A stretch of 64,000 bases of DNA from Lachnospiraceae bacterium OM04-12BH (GCA_003490145.1 QULQ01000001.1:1-64000), one strand, 5' to 3'; counted from the first letter of the stretch, positions 17,028 to 26,217 are shown. Notes: a model not told the origin generated them from the sequence alone. Numbers and translations are program-made.

Positions 17028-17810
17028 ATGGCATACGATTATGAAAATTTTAAAACGGCAGTGTTTCAATTAACGAAGATCGATCTGAATGCATATAAGG
17101 AAAGACAGATGAAGAGAAGAATCGATTCGCTGATTACCAAGAATGGATTTAAAGGGTATGAGGATTATATAAAGGCTCTGAAAACAGATCGTGAAAAATT
17201 TGAGGAATTTGTTACTTATCTGACGATTAATGTATCTGAGTTTTATCGGAATCCGGAGCAGTGGAAGCTGCTTGATGAAACGATCATACCGGATCTGATC
17301 ACAAAATTTGGTAAGAACCTGAAGGTTTGGAGCGCAGCCTGCTCTACTGGTGATGAGCCTTACTCTCTGGTTATGGCACTTTCCAGACATATTCCGCTGA
17401 ACATGATCCGTGTTTATGCAACAGATCTTGACAAGCAGGTTATAGCTAAGGCGAAGGTAGGACTGTATGGAGAAAAGAGCATTGCCTCTGTGCCGGATGA
17501 CTTTAAAAGAAAGTATTTCACAAAGGTAGGTCCTTCCTATCAGATTTCTGATGAAATCAAAGCAAGAGTGGAATTTAAGGAGCAGAATCTGCTGGATAAT
17601 AATTATCCGTCGGGGTGTCACCTGATCGTCTGCCGGAATGTTCTGATTTACTTTACAGAAGAAGCCAAGGATGAAGTGTTCAGGAAATTTTATTCCTCAC
17701 TGGCTCCTGGCGGGGTACTTTTCATAGGAAGTACGGAGCAGATCATCAACCACAGAGAAATGGGATATGAGCGGAAGAATTCCTTCTTCTATGAACATCC
17801 GAAGCAGTAA
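17028..17810 (+). CDS. CheR-family protein-glutamate O-methyltransferase
   Basis: 260 residues. The N-terminal CheR domain (about 1-75) includes KRRIDSLITKNGF and INVSEFYRNPEQW. The SAM-binding domain shows VWSAACSTGDEPYSLVMAL (motif I), YATDLDKQV, and CRNVLIYFTEEAKDEVF near the end. CheR methylates glutamates on chemotaxis receptors. No other chemotaxis or flagellar gene lies in the window, so this is an orphan; such copies can act in other signalling systems. It sits alone between the rpsA terminator and a convergent gene, with GGTGAAGG before the ATG. Confidence 0.9.
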   Translation: MAYDYENFKTAVFQLTKIDLNAYKERQMKRRIDSLITKNGFKGYEDYIKALKTDREKFEEFVTYLTINVSEFYRNPEQWKLLDETIIPDLITKFGKNLKVWSAACSTGDEPYSLVMALSRHIPLNMIRVYATDLDKQVIAKAKVGLYGEKSIASVPDDFKRKYFTKVGPSYQISDEIKARVEFKEQNLLDNNYPSGCHLIVCRNVLIYFTEEAKDEVFRKFYSSLAPGGVLFIGSTEQIINHREMGYERKNSFFYEHPKQ

Positions 17811-17852
17811 AATGAAAAACAGGCGGCATTTCCGAAAAGAAATGACCGCCTG
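17811..17852 (-). terminator. Hairpin between convergent cheR and exonuclease-like gene
   Basis: CAGGCGGCATTTC and GAAATGACCGCCTG (17820-17852) form a long stem with a one-base bulge and loop CGAAAA. Read on the minus strand it is followed by GTTTTTCATTTT, so it terminates the minus-strand gene; it may also slow plus-strand transcription. Confidence 0.75.
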
Positions 17853-17867
17853 ACTTAGTACTTGGCA

Positions 17868-18971
17868 TTATGGCTGTACCGCCATGATATTCAGGATATG
17901 GCTGGCATAGCTTGAAAAAAGCTGCCGGTCTTTTTTAATTTCATCAGTCAGTTCGAAGAACAGGTCGTGACTTTTATAATCACGCTTGAAGAAAGGCTCT
18001 GCCAGAATCTCCCACTGGGGAAGATAGCTGGAAAATTTCCTTGTATAGCAGTTGGAGGCTGATGCCTGCTCCCGGTATTCCTTGTCTACAAAGGAAGCAA
18101 TAGATTTATGGATCGCAGTATCCTCTGTGGGAAGATAATAATAATCCTTGTAGTTGGCATAGAAATATTTCAGCTCTTCTTCATAGATCGGTACGATCAG
18201 GGTGCCTTCATGTTCTTCGCCTTTGAAATGACACCCTCTGGCCATGGCACTGACGGATACAGGCAGAGGAGAGGCGAAGATCAGCTTCATCATCAGTTCT
18301 TTACGCAGAATGCCATGAATATCATTGTAATAATTCGCCTGTACCTTGCGGGCTTTCAGACTGTTATTGAACAGATCGTAATAGGACAGGATGGGAAGAA
18401 CCTCCAGCATGCCCTTCATATCATCCGAATTGTGCAAAAGAAGGATATGATACAGGTTAAAATCATGGGAAGAGAGATAATCCTTGTAAACATTGATCAG
18501 CTCACCACCGGTATATCTGTCCTCACGTCTGATATTCAGGAAGGATTCGACTGTTTTCTGCTTACAGTTTGGGAGCTTTAAGAAGCCCCGGTAGGGATGG
18601 ATCCTTTTGTAAATATCGATACCCTCAAACTGGCTGAAATCATAAGGAAGCTGATACTGAAGCAGCTTCTTGCGAAGATAAGGCAGATCAAAGGAATTAC
18701 CGTTATAATGGATCAGAAATGAATAGTCTGCGGCGAAGGTGAAGAAGGATTTTAACAGTTCAGGCTCTTCTTCAGCAGACTGTGCAAACCACTGTCTGAT
18801 CTGCCAGTTTCCTTCTTTATAAAAGGCGCATCCAATCAGATAAAGCTGGGAATTATCCGCAGAAAGTCCGGTAGTTTCGATGTCCAGAAACAGGATCTGA
18901 TCAAGGGGAGCAAGACGCTCTATCGGGTATTTTAAAATGAAATTATTTAAGATAATTTCTTCGGTTTTCAT
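17868..18971 (-). CDS. YprB-type ribonuclease H-like exonuclease domain protein
   Basis: 367 residues. Residues about 25-190 are an RNase H-fold DnaQ-like 3'-5' exonuclease domain of the YprB type: LFLDIETTGLS (first acidic motif), FLIHYNGNSFDLPYLRKKL, then the YKDYLSSHDF-HNSDDMKG stretch. The C-terminal half (about 200-367) is unfamiliar and ends with helical sequence. Relatives are annotated as ribonuclease H-like YprB proteins; substrate unknown. The start is supported by GAAGGAGAACATTCTATG on the minus strand. It diverges from rnfC, with a 153-base gap between the two starts. Confidence 0.8.
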   Translation of the reverse strand: MKTEEIILNNFILKYPIERLAPLDQILFLDIETTGLSADNSQLYLIGCAFYKEGNWQIRQWFAQSAEEEPELLKSFFTFAADYSFLIHYNGNSFDLPYLRKKLLQYQLPYDFSQFEGIDIYKRIHPYRGFLKLPNCKQKTVESFLNIRREDRYTGGELINVYKDYLSSHDFNLYHILLLHNSDDMKGMLEVLPILSYYDLFNNSLKARKVQANYYNDIHGILRKELMMKLIFASPLPVSVSAMARGCHFKGEEHEGTLIVPIYEEELKYFYANYKDYYYLPTEDTAIHKSIASFVDKEYREQASASNCYTRKFSSYLPQWEILAEPFFKRDYKSHDLFFELTDEIKKDRQLFSSYASHILNIMAVQP

Positions 18972-19124
18972 AGAATGTTCTCCTTCGCAAAATCACATCT
19001 TCAGTGTAGCATATTTTTCAAAAATGCAGTAGTATTTTCGACAAAAAAATAGTATATTTAAAAGATAAGAATGAGAATTTTCATCAGCTTGATGGAAGAG
19101 AAATCAAGGGAAAGAAGGAAAGTT

Positions 19125-20444
19125 ATGGCAAAACTAACGTTTATTGGAGGAATCCATCCCTATGACGGTAAGGATTTGTCGAAGGATAAGCCGATACGTG
19201 AGGTCCTCCCTAAGGGAGATCTGGTCTATCCACTGTCCCAGCATATCGGGGCACCGGCAAACCCTATAGTGAAAAAAGGTGACAGGGTTCTGACAGGACA
19301 GAAAATTGCAGAGGCATCAGGGTTTGTTTCCTCACCGATTTATGCTACCGTATCAGGAACAGTCAAGGCGATTGAGCCAAGACGTGTGGTGACTGGTGAT
19401 AATGTCATGAGTATCGTTATAGAGAACGACGGGCTGTATGAGGAAGTAGAGTGGCCTGAAGTAAGACCATTTGAAGAACTGACAAGAGAGGATAAGATCA
19501 ATATCATCAAAGAAGCTGGTATTGTGGGAATGGGCGGCGCCGGATTCCCGACCTTTATCAAGCTTTCTCCCAAAGAGCCCGAAAAAATAGAATATGTGAT
19601 CGTCAACTGCGCAGAGTGTGAACCCTATCTGACCTCTGACTACCGGAAAATGCTGGAAGAGCCGGATAAGCTGATCGGAGGACTGAAGGTTTCCTTAAGC
19701 CTTTTCGAGAATGCAAGAGGTATTTTGGCAGTAGAGGATAATAAGCCTGACTGTATCGAACGCCTCCGTGAGATGACAAAGGATGAACCGAAGATTGCAG
19801 TGAAGGCACTGAAGACCAAGTATCCTCAAGGATCAGAGCGTCATCTTATCTTTGCGGTAACAGGCAGAGCCATCAACAGCTCACAGCTCCCTGCAGATGC
19901 GGGGTGTGTAGTGAATAACGTGGATACCGTGATCTCCATTTATAATGCAGTGATGAAAGGCCGTCCCCTGATGCACAGGATCGTTACCGTGACAGGAGAT
20001 GCGATCGCAGAGCCCTGCAATTTCAAGGTAAGGATTGGAACCAATTATCATGAGCTGATAGAGGAGGCCGGCGGCTTCAAGACACCTCCGGTTAAAATTG
20101 TTTCCGGTGGTCCCATGATGGGCTTTGGAATTTTTGATCTGGATGTACCAACAACCAAAACATCATCTGCGCTGCTCTGCATGACAAAGGATGATGTATC
20201 CGCCATGGAGCCTTCCGCCTGTATCAACTGTGGCAAATGTGTGGAGGCCTGCCCGGGAAGAGTGGTGCCAAGGCTTCTTGCTGACTGTGCTGAGCACTAT
20301 GATGAAGAAGGCTTCCTGAAAAACAATGGTATGGAATGCTGTGAATGCGGCTGCTGCAGCTATGTCTGCCCGGCTAAGCGTCCGTTGACCCAGGTGATCA
20401 AGTCCATGCGCAAAATGCAGCTTGCCAAGAAAAAGAAGAAGTAG
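19125..20444 (+). CDS. rnfC: Rnf electron transport complex subunit C
   Basis: 439 residues from MAKLTFIGGIHPYDGKD; a longer frame begins at 19071, but this ATG has AAGAAGGAAAG upstream and matches family length. RnfC is the peripheral NADH-binding subunit. Visible are an N-terminal barrel-like domain (PKGDLVYPLSQHIG, GASGFVSSP-like region), GIVGMGGAGFPTFIKL (nucleotide-binding region), and two C-terminal [4Fe-4S] motifs, CINCGKCVEACP and CCECGCCSYVCP. It is the first gene of rnfCDGEAB. The complex oxidises ferredoxin with NAD and pumps Na+ or H+, or runs in reverse; the ion cannot be read from the sequence. Confidence 0.97.
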   Translation: MAKLTFIGGIHPYDGKDLSKDKPIREVLPKGDLVYPLSQHIGAPANPIVKKGDRVLTGQKIAEASGFVSSPIYATVSGTVKAIEPRRVVTGDNVMSIVIENDGLYEEVEWPEVRPFEELTREDKINIIKEAGIVGMGGAGFPTFIKLSPKEPEKIEYVIVNCAECEPYLTSDYRKMLEEPDKLIGGLKVSLSLFENARGILAVEDNKPDCIERLREMTKDEPKIAVKALKTKYPQGSERHLIFAVTGRAINSSQLPADAGCVVNNVDTVISIYNAVMKGRPLMHRIVTVTGDAIAEPCNFKVRIGTNYHELIEEAGGFKTPPVKIVSGGPMMGFGIFDLDVPTTKTSSALLCMTKDDVSAMEPSACINCGKCVEACPGRVVPRLLADCAEHYDEEGFLKNNGMECCECGCCSYVCPAKRPLTQVIKSMRKMQLAKKKKK

Positions 20445-20456
20445 GAGGAACAGAAA

Positions 20457-21389
20457 ATGAGTGATTTGATGAAGGTGTCATCTAATCCGCATATCAGGTC
20501 TAAGGTGACGACAAAGAGCATTATGCTGGCTGTCGTAGTAGCACTGCTTCCTGCTGCTGGCTTTGGTATTTACAATTTTGGACTTGATGCACTGATTTTA
20601 ATTTTAGTAACGATAGCAACGACAGTATTAACAGAGTATCTTTATGAAAAGGCCATGCATAAGCCTGTGACGATCGGGGATTTCTCGGCAGTAGTAACGG
20701 GACTTCTGCTGGCATTGAACCTGCCGTCCACAGCACCCTGGTGGATCGCTGTGATCGGTGGTGTATTTGCCATTCTGGTCGTAAAGATGCTGTTTGGAGG
20801 TCTTGGACAGAACTTCATGAATCCGGCGCTGGGTGCCAGATGCTTTCTTTTGATCTCCTATACATCTATTATGTGTAATTTCCAGACAGATACATACACA
20901 GGGGCGACTCCGCTTGCTGCACTGAAGGCAGGGGAGGATGTGAATATCCTTGATATGGTGATCGGAAGAACAGCCGGAACTATTGGTGAAACCTCCATGA
21001 TCGCCATTGTGATCGGTGCGTGCTTCCTGATCTTACTTGGTGTTATTGATCTCCGGATCCCCGGCACCTATCTGGTAAGCTTCGTGATATTCCTGAGCCT
21101 CTTTGGAGGACATGGCTTTGATCCTGCCTTTATCAGTGCCCATCTGGCAGGCGGAGGTCTGATGCTGGGTGCTTTCTTTATGGCAACAGATTATGTGACG
21201 AGGCCCATTACCAAGAAGGGACAGTATCTGTATGGTGTTTTCCTTGGTGTCTTAACCGGAATCTTCCGTATTTTCGGACCTTCTGCGGAAGGAGTTTCCT
21301 ATGCCATTATCATAGGCAACCTGATCGTGCCGCTGATTGAAAAGGTGACACTTCCCAAAGCATTTGGAAAAGGAGGGGAAAGGTCATGA
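20457..21389 (+). CDS. rnfD: Rnf complex subunit D (flavinylated membrane subunit)
   Basis: 310 residues, about nine hydrophobic segments. RnfD carries covalent FMN on a threonine; the motif DTYTGAT is present, putting the modified residue at about Thr151, the target for the ApbE encoded at 25128-26102. The conserved GLGQNFMNPALGARCFLL stretch and the C-terminal FRIFGPSAEGVSYAII stretch are typical. GGAGGAACAG precedes the ATG and the stop overlaps rnfG by 4 bases. Confidence 0.96.
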   Translation: MSDLMKVSSNPHIRSKVTTKSIMLAVVVALLPAAGFGIYNFGLDALILILVTIATTVLTEYLYEKAMHKPVTIGDFSAVVTGLLLALNLPSTAPWWIAVIGGVFAILVVKMLFGGLGQNFMNPALGARCFLLISYTSIMCNFQTDTYTGATPLAALKAGEDVNILDMVIGRTAGTIGETSMIAIVIGACFLILLGVIDLRIPGTYLVSFVIFLSLFGGHGFDPAFISAHLAGGGLMLGAFFMATDYVTRPITKKGQYLYGVFLGVLTGIFRIFGPSAEGVSYAIIIGNLIVPLIEKVTLPKAFGKGGERS

Positions 21390-21997
21390 GTGATAAAAAA
21401 GGAATGATAAAGGATGCATCGATCCTGCTGCTGATTACGGTAGTAGCAGGACTTATCCTTGGATTTGTATATCAGATCACAAAGGAACCGATAGCGGCTG
21501 CAGAAGAAAAAGCGGCCAAAGCAGCCTATCAGGAGGTATTCCCGGATGCGGCTGGATTTTCTGATAAGCTGGAGCTGGCAGTGCCGGAAGGTGAGAGCAC
21601 CTGGGAGCAGAATTATGCAGGAGTGGATCTTGACAATGCTCTGATGGCGACAGATGCTGAGGGAGGCTGCCTTGGGTATGTGCTGACAATGACGAGTCAT
21701 GAGGGCTATGGCGGGGATATTACCTTTACCATGGGGATCCAGAACGATGGTACATTAAATGGGATCTCCCTTCTGAGCATTTCAGAAACAGCCGGACTGG
21801 GCATGAAGGCCGGTACCGTACTGGTTCCCCAGTTTGCCGGAAAGCAGGTATCGCAGTTTACCTATACGAAAACAGGATCTACGATGGACAGTCAGATCGA
21901 TGCCATCAGCGGTGCAACGATCACAACGAATGCAGTGACAACGGCCGTGAATGCCGGTCTTTACATTTTTGAAACGCAGCTTGGAGGTGACAGGTGA
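21386..21997 (+). CDS. rnfG: Rnf complex subunit G (flavinylated)
   Basis: 203 residues: one N-terminal membrane helix (about 8-30, ILLLITVVAGLILGFVYQ) and an extracytoplasmic FMN-binding domain. The flavinylation motif DAISGAT places the FMN-threonine at about residue 178. The GYGGDITFTMGIQNDG and ETAGLGMKA segments are standard for RnfG/NqrC. It overlaps rnfD by 4 bases and rnfE by 1 base, so translation of the operon is tightly coupled. Confidence 0.96.
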   Translation: MSDKKGMIKDASILLLITVVAGLILGFVYQITKEPIAAAEEKAAKAAYQEVFPDAAGFSDKLELAVPEGESTWEQNYAGVDLDNALMATDAEGGCLGYVLTMTSHEGYGGDITFTMGIQNDGTLNGISLLSISETAGLGMKAGTVLVPQFAGKQVSQFTYTKTGSTMDSQIDAISGATITTNAVTTAVNAGLYIFETQLGGDR

Positions 21998-22689
21998 TGA
22001 AAGAGAACAGTGCTCTGGAGCGATTAAAAAACGGTATTATCACTGAAAATCCGACCTTTGTGCTGACACTTGGTATGTGTCCGACACTGGCCGTTACCAC
22101 GTCAGCGGTCAATGGTCTTGGTATGGGACTGACCACCATGGCGGTACTGGCACTGAGCAATATGTTTATTTCCATGCTCAGAAAGGTGATCCCTGATAAG
22201 GTCAGGATTCCTGCCTTCATAGTGATCATTGCCTCCTTTGTTACAGTAGTGGAGCTTCTGCTGAAGGCTTTTATTCCATCTCTGTATGATGCCCTTGGCT
22301 TATACATTCCACTGATCGTTGTAAACTGTATCATCCTTGGAAGAGCGGAGGCCTATGCTTCCAAGAATAAGGTGATCCCTTCCCTGTTTGATGGAATCGG
22401 TATGGGACTTGGATTTACCCTGGCACTTACGATCATCGGCGCTGTCAGGGAACTGCTGGGGGCTGGACAGCTCTTTAATATGCAGGTGATGCCTGACAGC
22501 TATGTACCCTGCAGCATTTTCGTGCTGGCACCCGGTGCCTTCTTCGTACTGGCAGTCCTGACTGCTATTCAGAATAAGATCAGGATAAACGGAGAGAAGA
22601 AGGGCAAGGATATGTCAAAGATCCAGTCCGGATGCGGCGGCGACTGTATGAATTGCAATAAGGAGGAAGCAGAACATGGAAACTGTTAA
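21997..22689 (+). CDS. rnfE: Rnf complex subunit E with a cysteine-rich C-terminal tail
   Basis: 230 residues, six predicted membrane helices. Family signatures: FVLTLGMCPTLAVTTS, IVVNCIILGRAEAYASKN and GIGMGLGFTLALTIIGAVRELLGAG-type region. RnfE and RnfA form the membrane core that contains a [2Fe-2S] cluster ligated by cysteines. The start is ATG 21997 overlapping the rnfG stop, after GGAGGTGA. Unusual: after the last helix the protein ends with CGGDCMNCNKEEAEHGNC, four cysteines in 18 residues, which is not part of the core family. The gene overlaps rnfA by 14 bases. Confidence 0.95.
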   Translation: MKENSALERLKNGIITENPTFVLTLGMCPTLAVTTSAVNGLGMGLTTMAVLALSNMFISMLRKVIPDKVRIPAFIVIIASFVTVVELLLKAFIPSLYDALGLYIPLIVVNCIILGRAEAYASKNKVIPSLFDGIGMGLGFTLALTIIGAVRELLGAGQLFNMQVMPDSYVPCSIFVLAPGAFFVLAVLTAIQNKIRINGEKKGKDMSKIQSGCGGDCMNCNKEEAEHGNC

Positions 22690-23260
22690 GGATCTTCTGA
22701 TCATACTGGTCTCCTCATCGCTGATCAGTAATGTTGTATTGAGCCAGTTCCTTGGACTTTGTCCGTTCCTTGGAGTATCCAGGAAGATGAATACAGCGGC
22801 AGGAATGGGAACTGCAGTTATCTTTGTCATTACACTGGCATCCGCAGTAGCAGGCGTTATTTACAAGTTTATCCTGGTTCCCTTAGATCTGACCTATCTG
22901 CAGACCATTGTTTTCATTCTGGTCATTGCGGCATTGGTACAGTTCGTGGAAATGTTCCTGAAAAAATTTATGCCGGCATTATATAAGGCACTTGGCGTAT
23001 ATCTGCCTCTGATCACAACCAACTGTGCAGTACTTGGGGTAGCCCTTACCAATGTGCAGAAGAACTACGGTATCCTTCAGGGTATCGTGAACGGATTTGC
23101 TACAGCAGCCGGATTCACCATTTCCATTGTGATCCTTGCAGGAATCAGAGAAAAAATGCAGTATAATGATATCCCGAAATCCTTCCGTGGTATGCCCATC
23201 GTTCTTGTGACAGCAGGTCTGATGGCGATTGCCTTCTGTGGATTTTCAGGACTCTTATAG
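22676..23260 (+). CDS. rnfA: Rnf complex subunit A
   Basis: 194 residues, six membrane helices, homologous to RnfE in inverted topology. Motifs LSQFLGLCPFLGVSRK and PLITTNCAVLGVALTN carry the cysteines that help hold the membrane-embedded [2Fe-2S] cluster. The start lies inside the rnfE tail after AAGGAGGAAG. Part of the ion-translocating core. Confidence 0.97.
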   Translation: METVKDLLIILVSSSLISNVVLSQFLGLCPFLGVSRKMNTAAGMGTAVIFVITLASAVAGVIYKFILVPLDLTYLQTIVFILVIAALVQFVEMFLKKFMPALYKALGVYLPLITTNCAVLGVALTNVQKNYGILQGIVNGFATAAGFTISIVILAGIREKMQYNDIPKSFRGMPIVLVTAGLMAIAFCGFSGLL

Positions 23261-23272
23261 GAGGTATGACAG

Positions 23273-24073
23273 GTGGATATAACAGGAATTTTACTGGCAG
23301 TTGCTGCAGTAGGAGGCGTTGGCCTTTTCGTAGGAGTATTCCTTGGGATTGCGGCAATCAAATTTAAGGTAGAGGTAGATGAAAGAGAAGCAGCCGTATT
23401 GGAGGCACTTCCCGGAAATAACTGTGGTGGATGCGGATTCCCCGGCTGCAGCGGTCTTGCGGCTGCTATTGCCAAAGGAGAGGCGCCGGTCAATGCCTGC
23501 CCGGTAGGCGGAGAGCCTGTAGGAAGGGTGATTGCTGGTATTATGGGAGTGACAGCAGAAGAAAAGAAGAGAATGGTTGCCTTTGTACAGTGTCAGGGTG
23601 ACTGCGACAAGACCTCTTCAGATTATGAATATACGGGGATTCATGACTGCCGTATGCTTTCTTTTGTGCCAAATGGAGGTGAAAAAAGCTGTAACTACGG
23701 ATGTCTTGGATATGGCTCCTGTGTCAGTGTCTGTCCCTTTGATGCGATCCATGTAGTGAACGGAGTAGCAAAGGTAGATAAGGAAGCCTGCAAGGCATGT
23801 GGTAAATGTGTGGAGGTCTGCCCGAAGCACCTGATCAGCCTGATCCCTTATGATGCAAAATATGCAGTTGCCTGCAGCTCACAGGATAAGGGACCGGTAG
23901 CAATGAAGGATTGTACGGTGTCCTGCATCGGCTGTCAGCTCTGCAAGAAGAACTGTCCTGCAGAGGCTGTAAGCGTTGAGAATTTCAACGCAACGATTCT
24001 CTATGACCAGTGTAAGGGATGCGGTATCTGTGCACAGAAGTGCCCCAGAAAATCCATCGTGGCACATGAATAA
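23273..24073 (+). CDS. rnfB: Rnf complex subunit B (polyferredoxin)
   Basis: 266 residues starting at GTG 23273 with AGGAGG 8 bases upstream; the ATG at 23266 is in another frame. An N-terminal membrane helix (about 4-26) is followed by the Fe-S domain NNCGGCGFPGC and four ferredoxin-type motifs: CNYGCLGYGSCVSVCP, CKACGKCVEVCP, CIGCQLCKKNCP and CKGCGICAQKCP. RnfB takes electrons from reduced ferredoxin and passes them into the complex. It is the last of the six rnf genes; the operon continues 13 bases later into an iron-sulfur aldo/keto reductase. Confidence 0.97.
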   Translation: MDITGILLAVAAVGGVGLFVGVFLGIAAIKFKVEVDEREAAVLEALPGNNCGGCGFPGCSGLAAAIAKGEAPVNACPVGGEPVGRVIAGIMGVTAEEKKRMVAFVQCQGDCDKTSSDYEYTGIHDCRMLSFVPNGGEKSCNYGCLGYGSCVSVCPFDAIHVVNGVAKVDKEACKACGKCVEVCPKHLISLIPYDAKYAVACSSQDKGPVAMKDCTVSCIGCQLCKKNCPAEAVSVENFNATILYDQCKGCGICAQKCPRKSIVAHE

Positions 24074-24086
24074 AGGGGAGAATATC

Positions 24087-25115
24087 ATGGTACAGGTAAG
24101 ACTGGGAAAAACAGAAATAGTGGTAAACAAGAATGGATTCGGAGCGCTTCCGATCCAGAGGATCAGTGATGAGGCTGCAGCAGCCCTCCTGAACAAAGCC
24201 TATGATGGCGGGATCCGGTTCTTTGATACGGCAAGAGCCTACAGTGACAGTGAACACAAGGTGGGGCTTGCTTTTGAAAAGAAAAGAGAGAGCCTTTATA
24301 TCGCCACCAAAACAGGGGCACAGACAGGAGAAGGACTGCGTGAGGATCTTAAAAAGAGCCTTGAGAATCTTCGCTGTGATTATATTGATATCTATCAGTT
24401 CCATAATCCGGCATTCTGTCCAAGACCGGGAGATGAAAGCGGACTGTATGATGCAGCACTGGAAGCAAAGAAGGAAGGAAAGATCCGTCATATCGGAATC
24501 ACCAATCACAGACTGTATGTAGCGAAAGAAGCCATAGAGAGCGGCTTATATGAAACACTGCAGTTTCCCTTCTGCTATCTGGCGACAGAGAAGGATCTGG
24601 AGCTGGTAGAAGCCTGCAGGGAAAAGGATATGGGCTTTATTGCCATGAAAGCGCTGTCAGGAGGACTTATTACCAATTCGGCAGCGGCTTATGCGCATGC
24701 GGCACAGTATGAAAATGTACTGCCAATCTGGGGTGTGCAGAGAGAATCGGAGCTGGATGAATTCCTTTCCTATATAGAAAATCCTCCTGAAATGACAGAG
24801 GAGATCGCAGAGCTGATCAGAAGGGACAGGGAAGAGCTGTCAGGAGATTTCTGCAGGGGCTGTGGTTATTGTATGCCGTGTCCGGCAGGGATCGAGATCA
24901 ATAACTGTGCCAGGATGTCACTGCTGCTCCGGAGATCCCCGTCAAAGCTGCAGCTTACAGAAGAAGTACAGGCGAAGATGAATAAGATCAAGAACTGCCT
25001 GCACTGTAATAAATGTAAGAGCAAATGTCCGTATGGACTGGATACACCGGCACTTCTTCAGAAGAATCTGGCAGATTATGAAGAGGTTCTTGCCGGGAGA
25101 GTATCTGTATCCTGA
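24087..25115 (+). CDS. Aldo/keto reductase with C-terminal [4Fe-4S] ferredoxin domain
   Basis: 342 residues from MVQVRLGKTEIVVNKNGFGA (AAGGGGAG upstream; the longer frame from 23976 overlaps rnfB and is rejected). Residues 1 to about 245 are an aldo/keto reductase barrel with the motifs GIRFFDTARAYSDSE (catalytic Asp and Tyr), ATKTGAQ (Lys) and IYQFHNP (His). The C-terminal part has two cysteine groups, CRGCGYCMPCPAGI and CLHCNKCKSKCPYG. Proteins of this type are common in anaerobes but mostly without a known substrate. Its position in the rnf operon suggests ferredoxin- or NAD(P)H-coupled redox work, which is inference. Confidence 0.9.
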   Translation: MVQVRLGKTEIVVNKNGFGALPIQRISDEAAAALLNKAYDGGIRFFDTARAYSDSEHKVGLAFEKKRESLYIATKTGAQTGEGLREDLKKSLENLRCDYIDIYQFHNPAFCPRPGDESGLYDAALEAKKEGKIRHIGITNHRLYVAKEAIESGLYETLQFPFCYLATEKDLELVEACREKDMGFIAMKALSGGLITNSAAAYAHAAQYENVLPIWGVQRESELDEFLSYIENPPEMTEEIAELIRRDREELSGDFCRGCGYCMPCPAGIEINNCARMSLLLRRSPSKLQLTEEVQAKMNKIKNCLHCNKCKSKCPYGLDTPALLQKNLADYEEVLAGRVSVS

Positions 25116-25127
25116 TCGGAAAAAGAA

Positions 25128-26102
25128 TCAGCCGGTGATCAGTTCACCGGCATCACTTATGAAGACAGCCTCTGTATCAGGGAGGCTGTCTATTAATTTG
25201 CGCCCTTTTTCATAGCCGAGAATAAAGCAGAGCGTGGAGAGAGCATCTCCGTCAACAGAGTTCTCACTGATGATAGTAACACCATTTAGACCACTGTTTA
25301 CAGGGTATCCATCTCTCGTAGAAAGAATGTGATGATAGAGGATACCATCCTTTTCAAAGTAACGTTCATAGTTTCCGGAGGAAACAAGGGATCTGTCACG
25401 GACAGTCAGTGTTGTCAGGGCAGTGCCGGTCTCAGCAAAGGGCTTCTGCACACCGATATGATAATCGGATCCATCCGGTTTCGTGCCGATCGTAAGCACA
25501 TTTCCGCCAAGGTTGATGATACCGTTTTCTACGCCGTTTTTTGTCAGAAATTCCTTCAGCTTGTCGGCAATATAGCCTTTGGCAATGAAACCAAGATCCA
25601 GTCTGGCTTTTGGATCAAGAAGAGTAACGGTATTGCCGGAGAGCTTTACCTTTGTATAATCAATGTGGGAAAGTGCTTCTTCCATATCTTCTCTGGAAGG
25701 GACAATTCCCTCATTGGTATCTCCAAAGCTCCAGAGATCAGAGAGGGTACCAATGGTAGGATCCACAAGACCGTCTGAAAGAGAGGCGTAGGACAGGGCA
25801 ATGGACAGAAGCTCTGCTGTCCGGGCATCTACTTCTACCGGAGAACCGTCTGCATGGTTGATACGGTAAATATCGCTTCCCTCTGCTGTTTTGCTGAGGA
25901 GACTGTCATATTCCCCGATCAGAGACATGGCTTCGTCAAAGAGGGGATCCTCACCTGATCTGTCGTAAAGAGTGATGGAAACAACTGTATTCAGGTAAAA
26001 ACCTGTTTTGGTTGTTTCTGCAGCATTTCTCTGACAGCCAGTCAGGGAAAAGGGACAGAGGGAAGCCAGTATAAGACAAAATAAAAAATAAGCTTTTTTC
26101 AT
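25128..26102 (-). CDS. apbE: FAD:protein FMN transferase, lipoprotein
   Basis: 324 residues. A lipoprotein signal peptide ends in SLTGC (lipobox, Cys about residue 23). The ApbE domain follows, with TVVSITLYDRSGE, LDLGFIAKGYIADKL, GIINLGGNVLTIG and NSVDGDALSTLCFILG; the metal-binding Asp/Ser region is present. ApbE moves FMN from FAD to the threonine of DxxTGAT/SGAT motifs, and the two targets RnfG and RnfD are encoded just upstream on the other strand. It converges with the aldo/keto reductase gene with only 12 bases between the stops, and diverges from the GH25-like gene. Confidence 0.96.
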   Translation of the reverse strand: MKKAYFLFCLILASLCPFSLTGCQRNAAETTKTGFYLNTVVSITLYDRSGEDPLFDEAMSLIGEYDSLLSKTAEGSDIYRINHADGSPVEVDARTAELLSIALSYASLSDGLVDPTIGTLSDLWSFGDTNEGIVPSREDMEEALSHIDYTKVKLSGNTVTLLDPKARLDLGFIAKGYIADKLKEFLTKNGVENGIINLGGNVLTIGTKPDGSDYHIGVQKPFAETGTALTTLTVRDRSLVSSGNYERYFEKDGILYHHILSTRDGYPVNSGLNGVTIISENSVDGDALSTLCFILGYEKGRKLIDSLPDTEAVFISDAGELITG

Positions 26103-26187
26103 GGTTAAAGTCCTGTATGGGATCCTCTGCTGTAGGCAGTACAGGAGAATCCGCCTGATATTGATTTGAGAGTTAATGCTTTTGGAG

Positions 26188-26217
26188 TTGTAAAACCAGG
26201 GCAGAATATTGTATACT
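26188..26217 (+). promoter_or_regulatory. Promoter of the GH25-like gene
   Basis: TTGTAA (26188-26193) and TATACT (26212-26217) with an 18-base spacer, 44 bases before the ATG. The 159-base gap it lies in also must hold the divergent apbE promoter, which I could not place. Confidence 0.6.
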
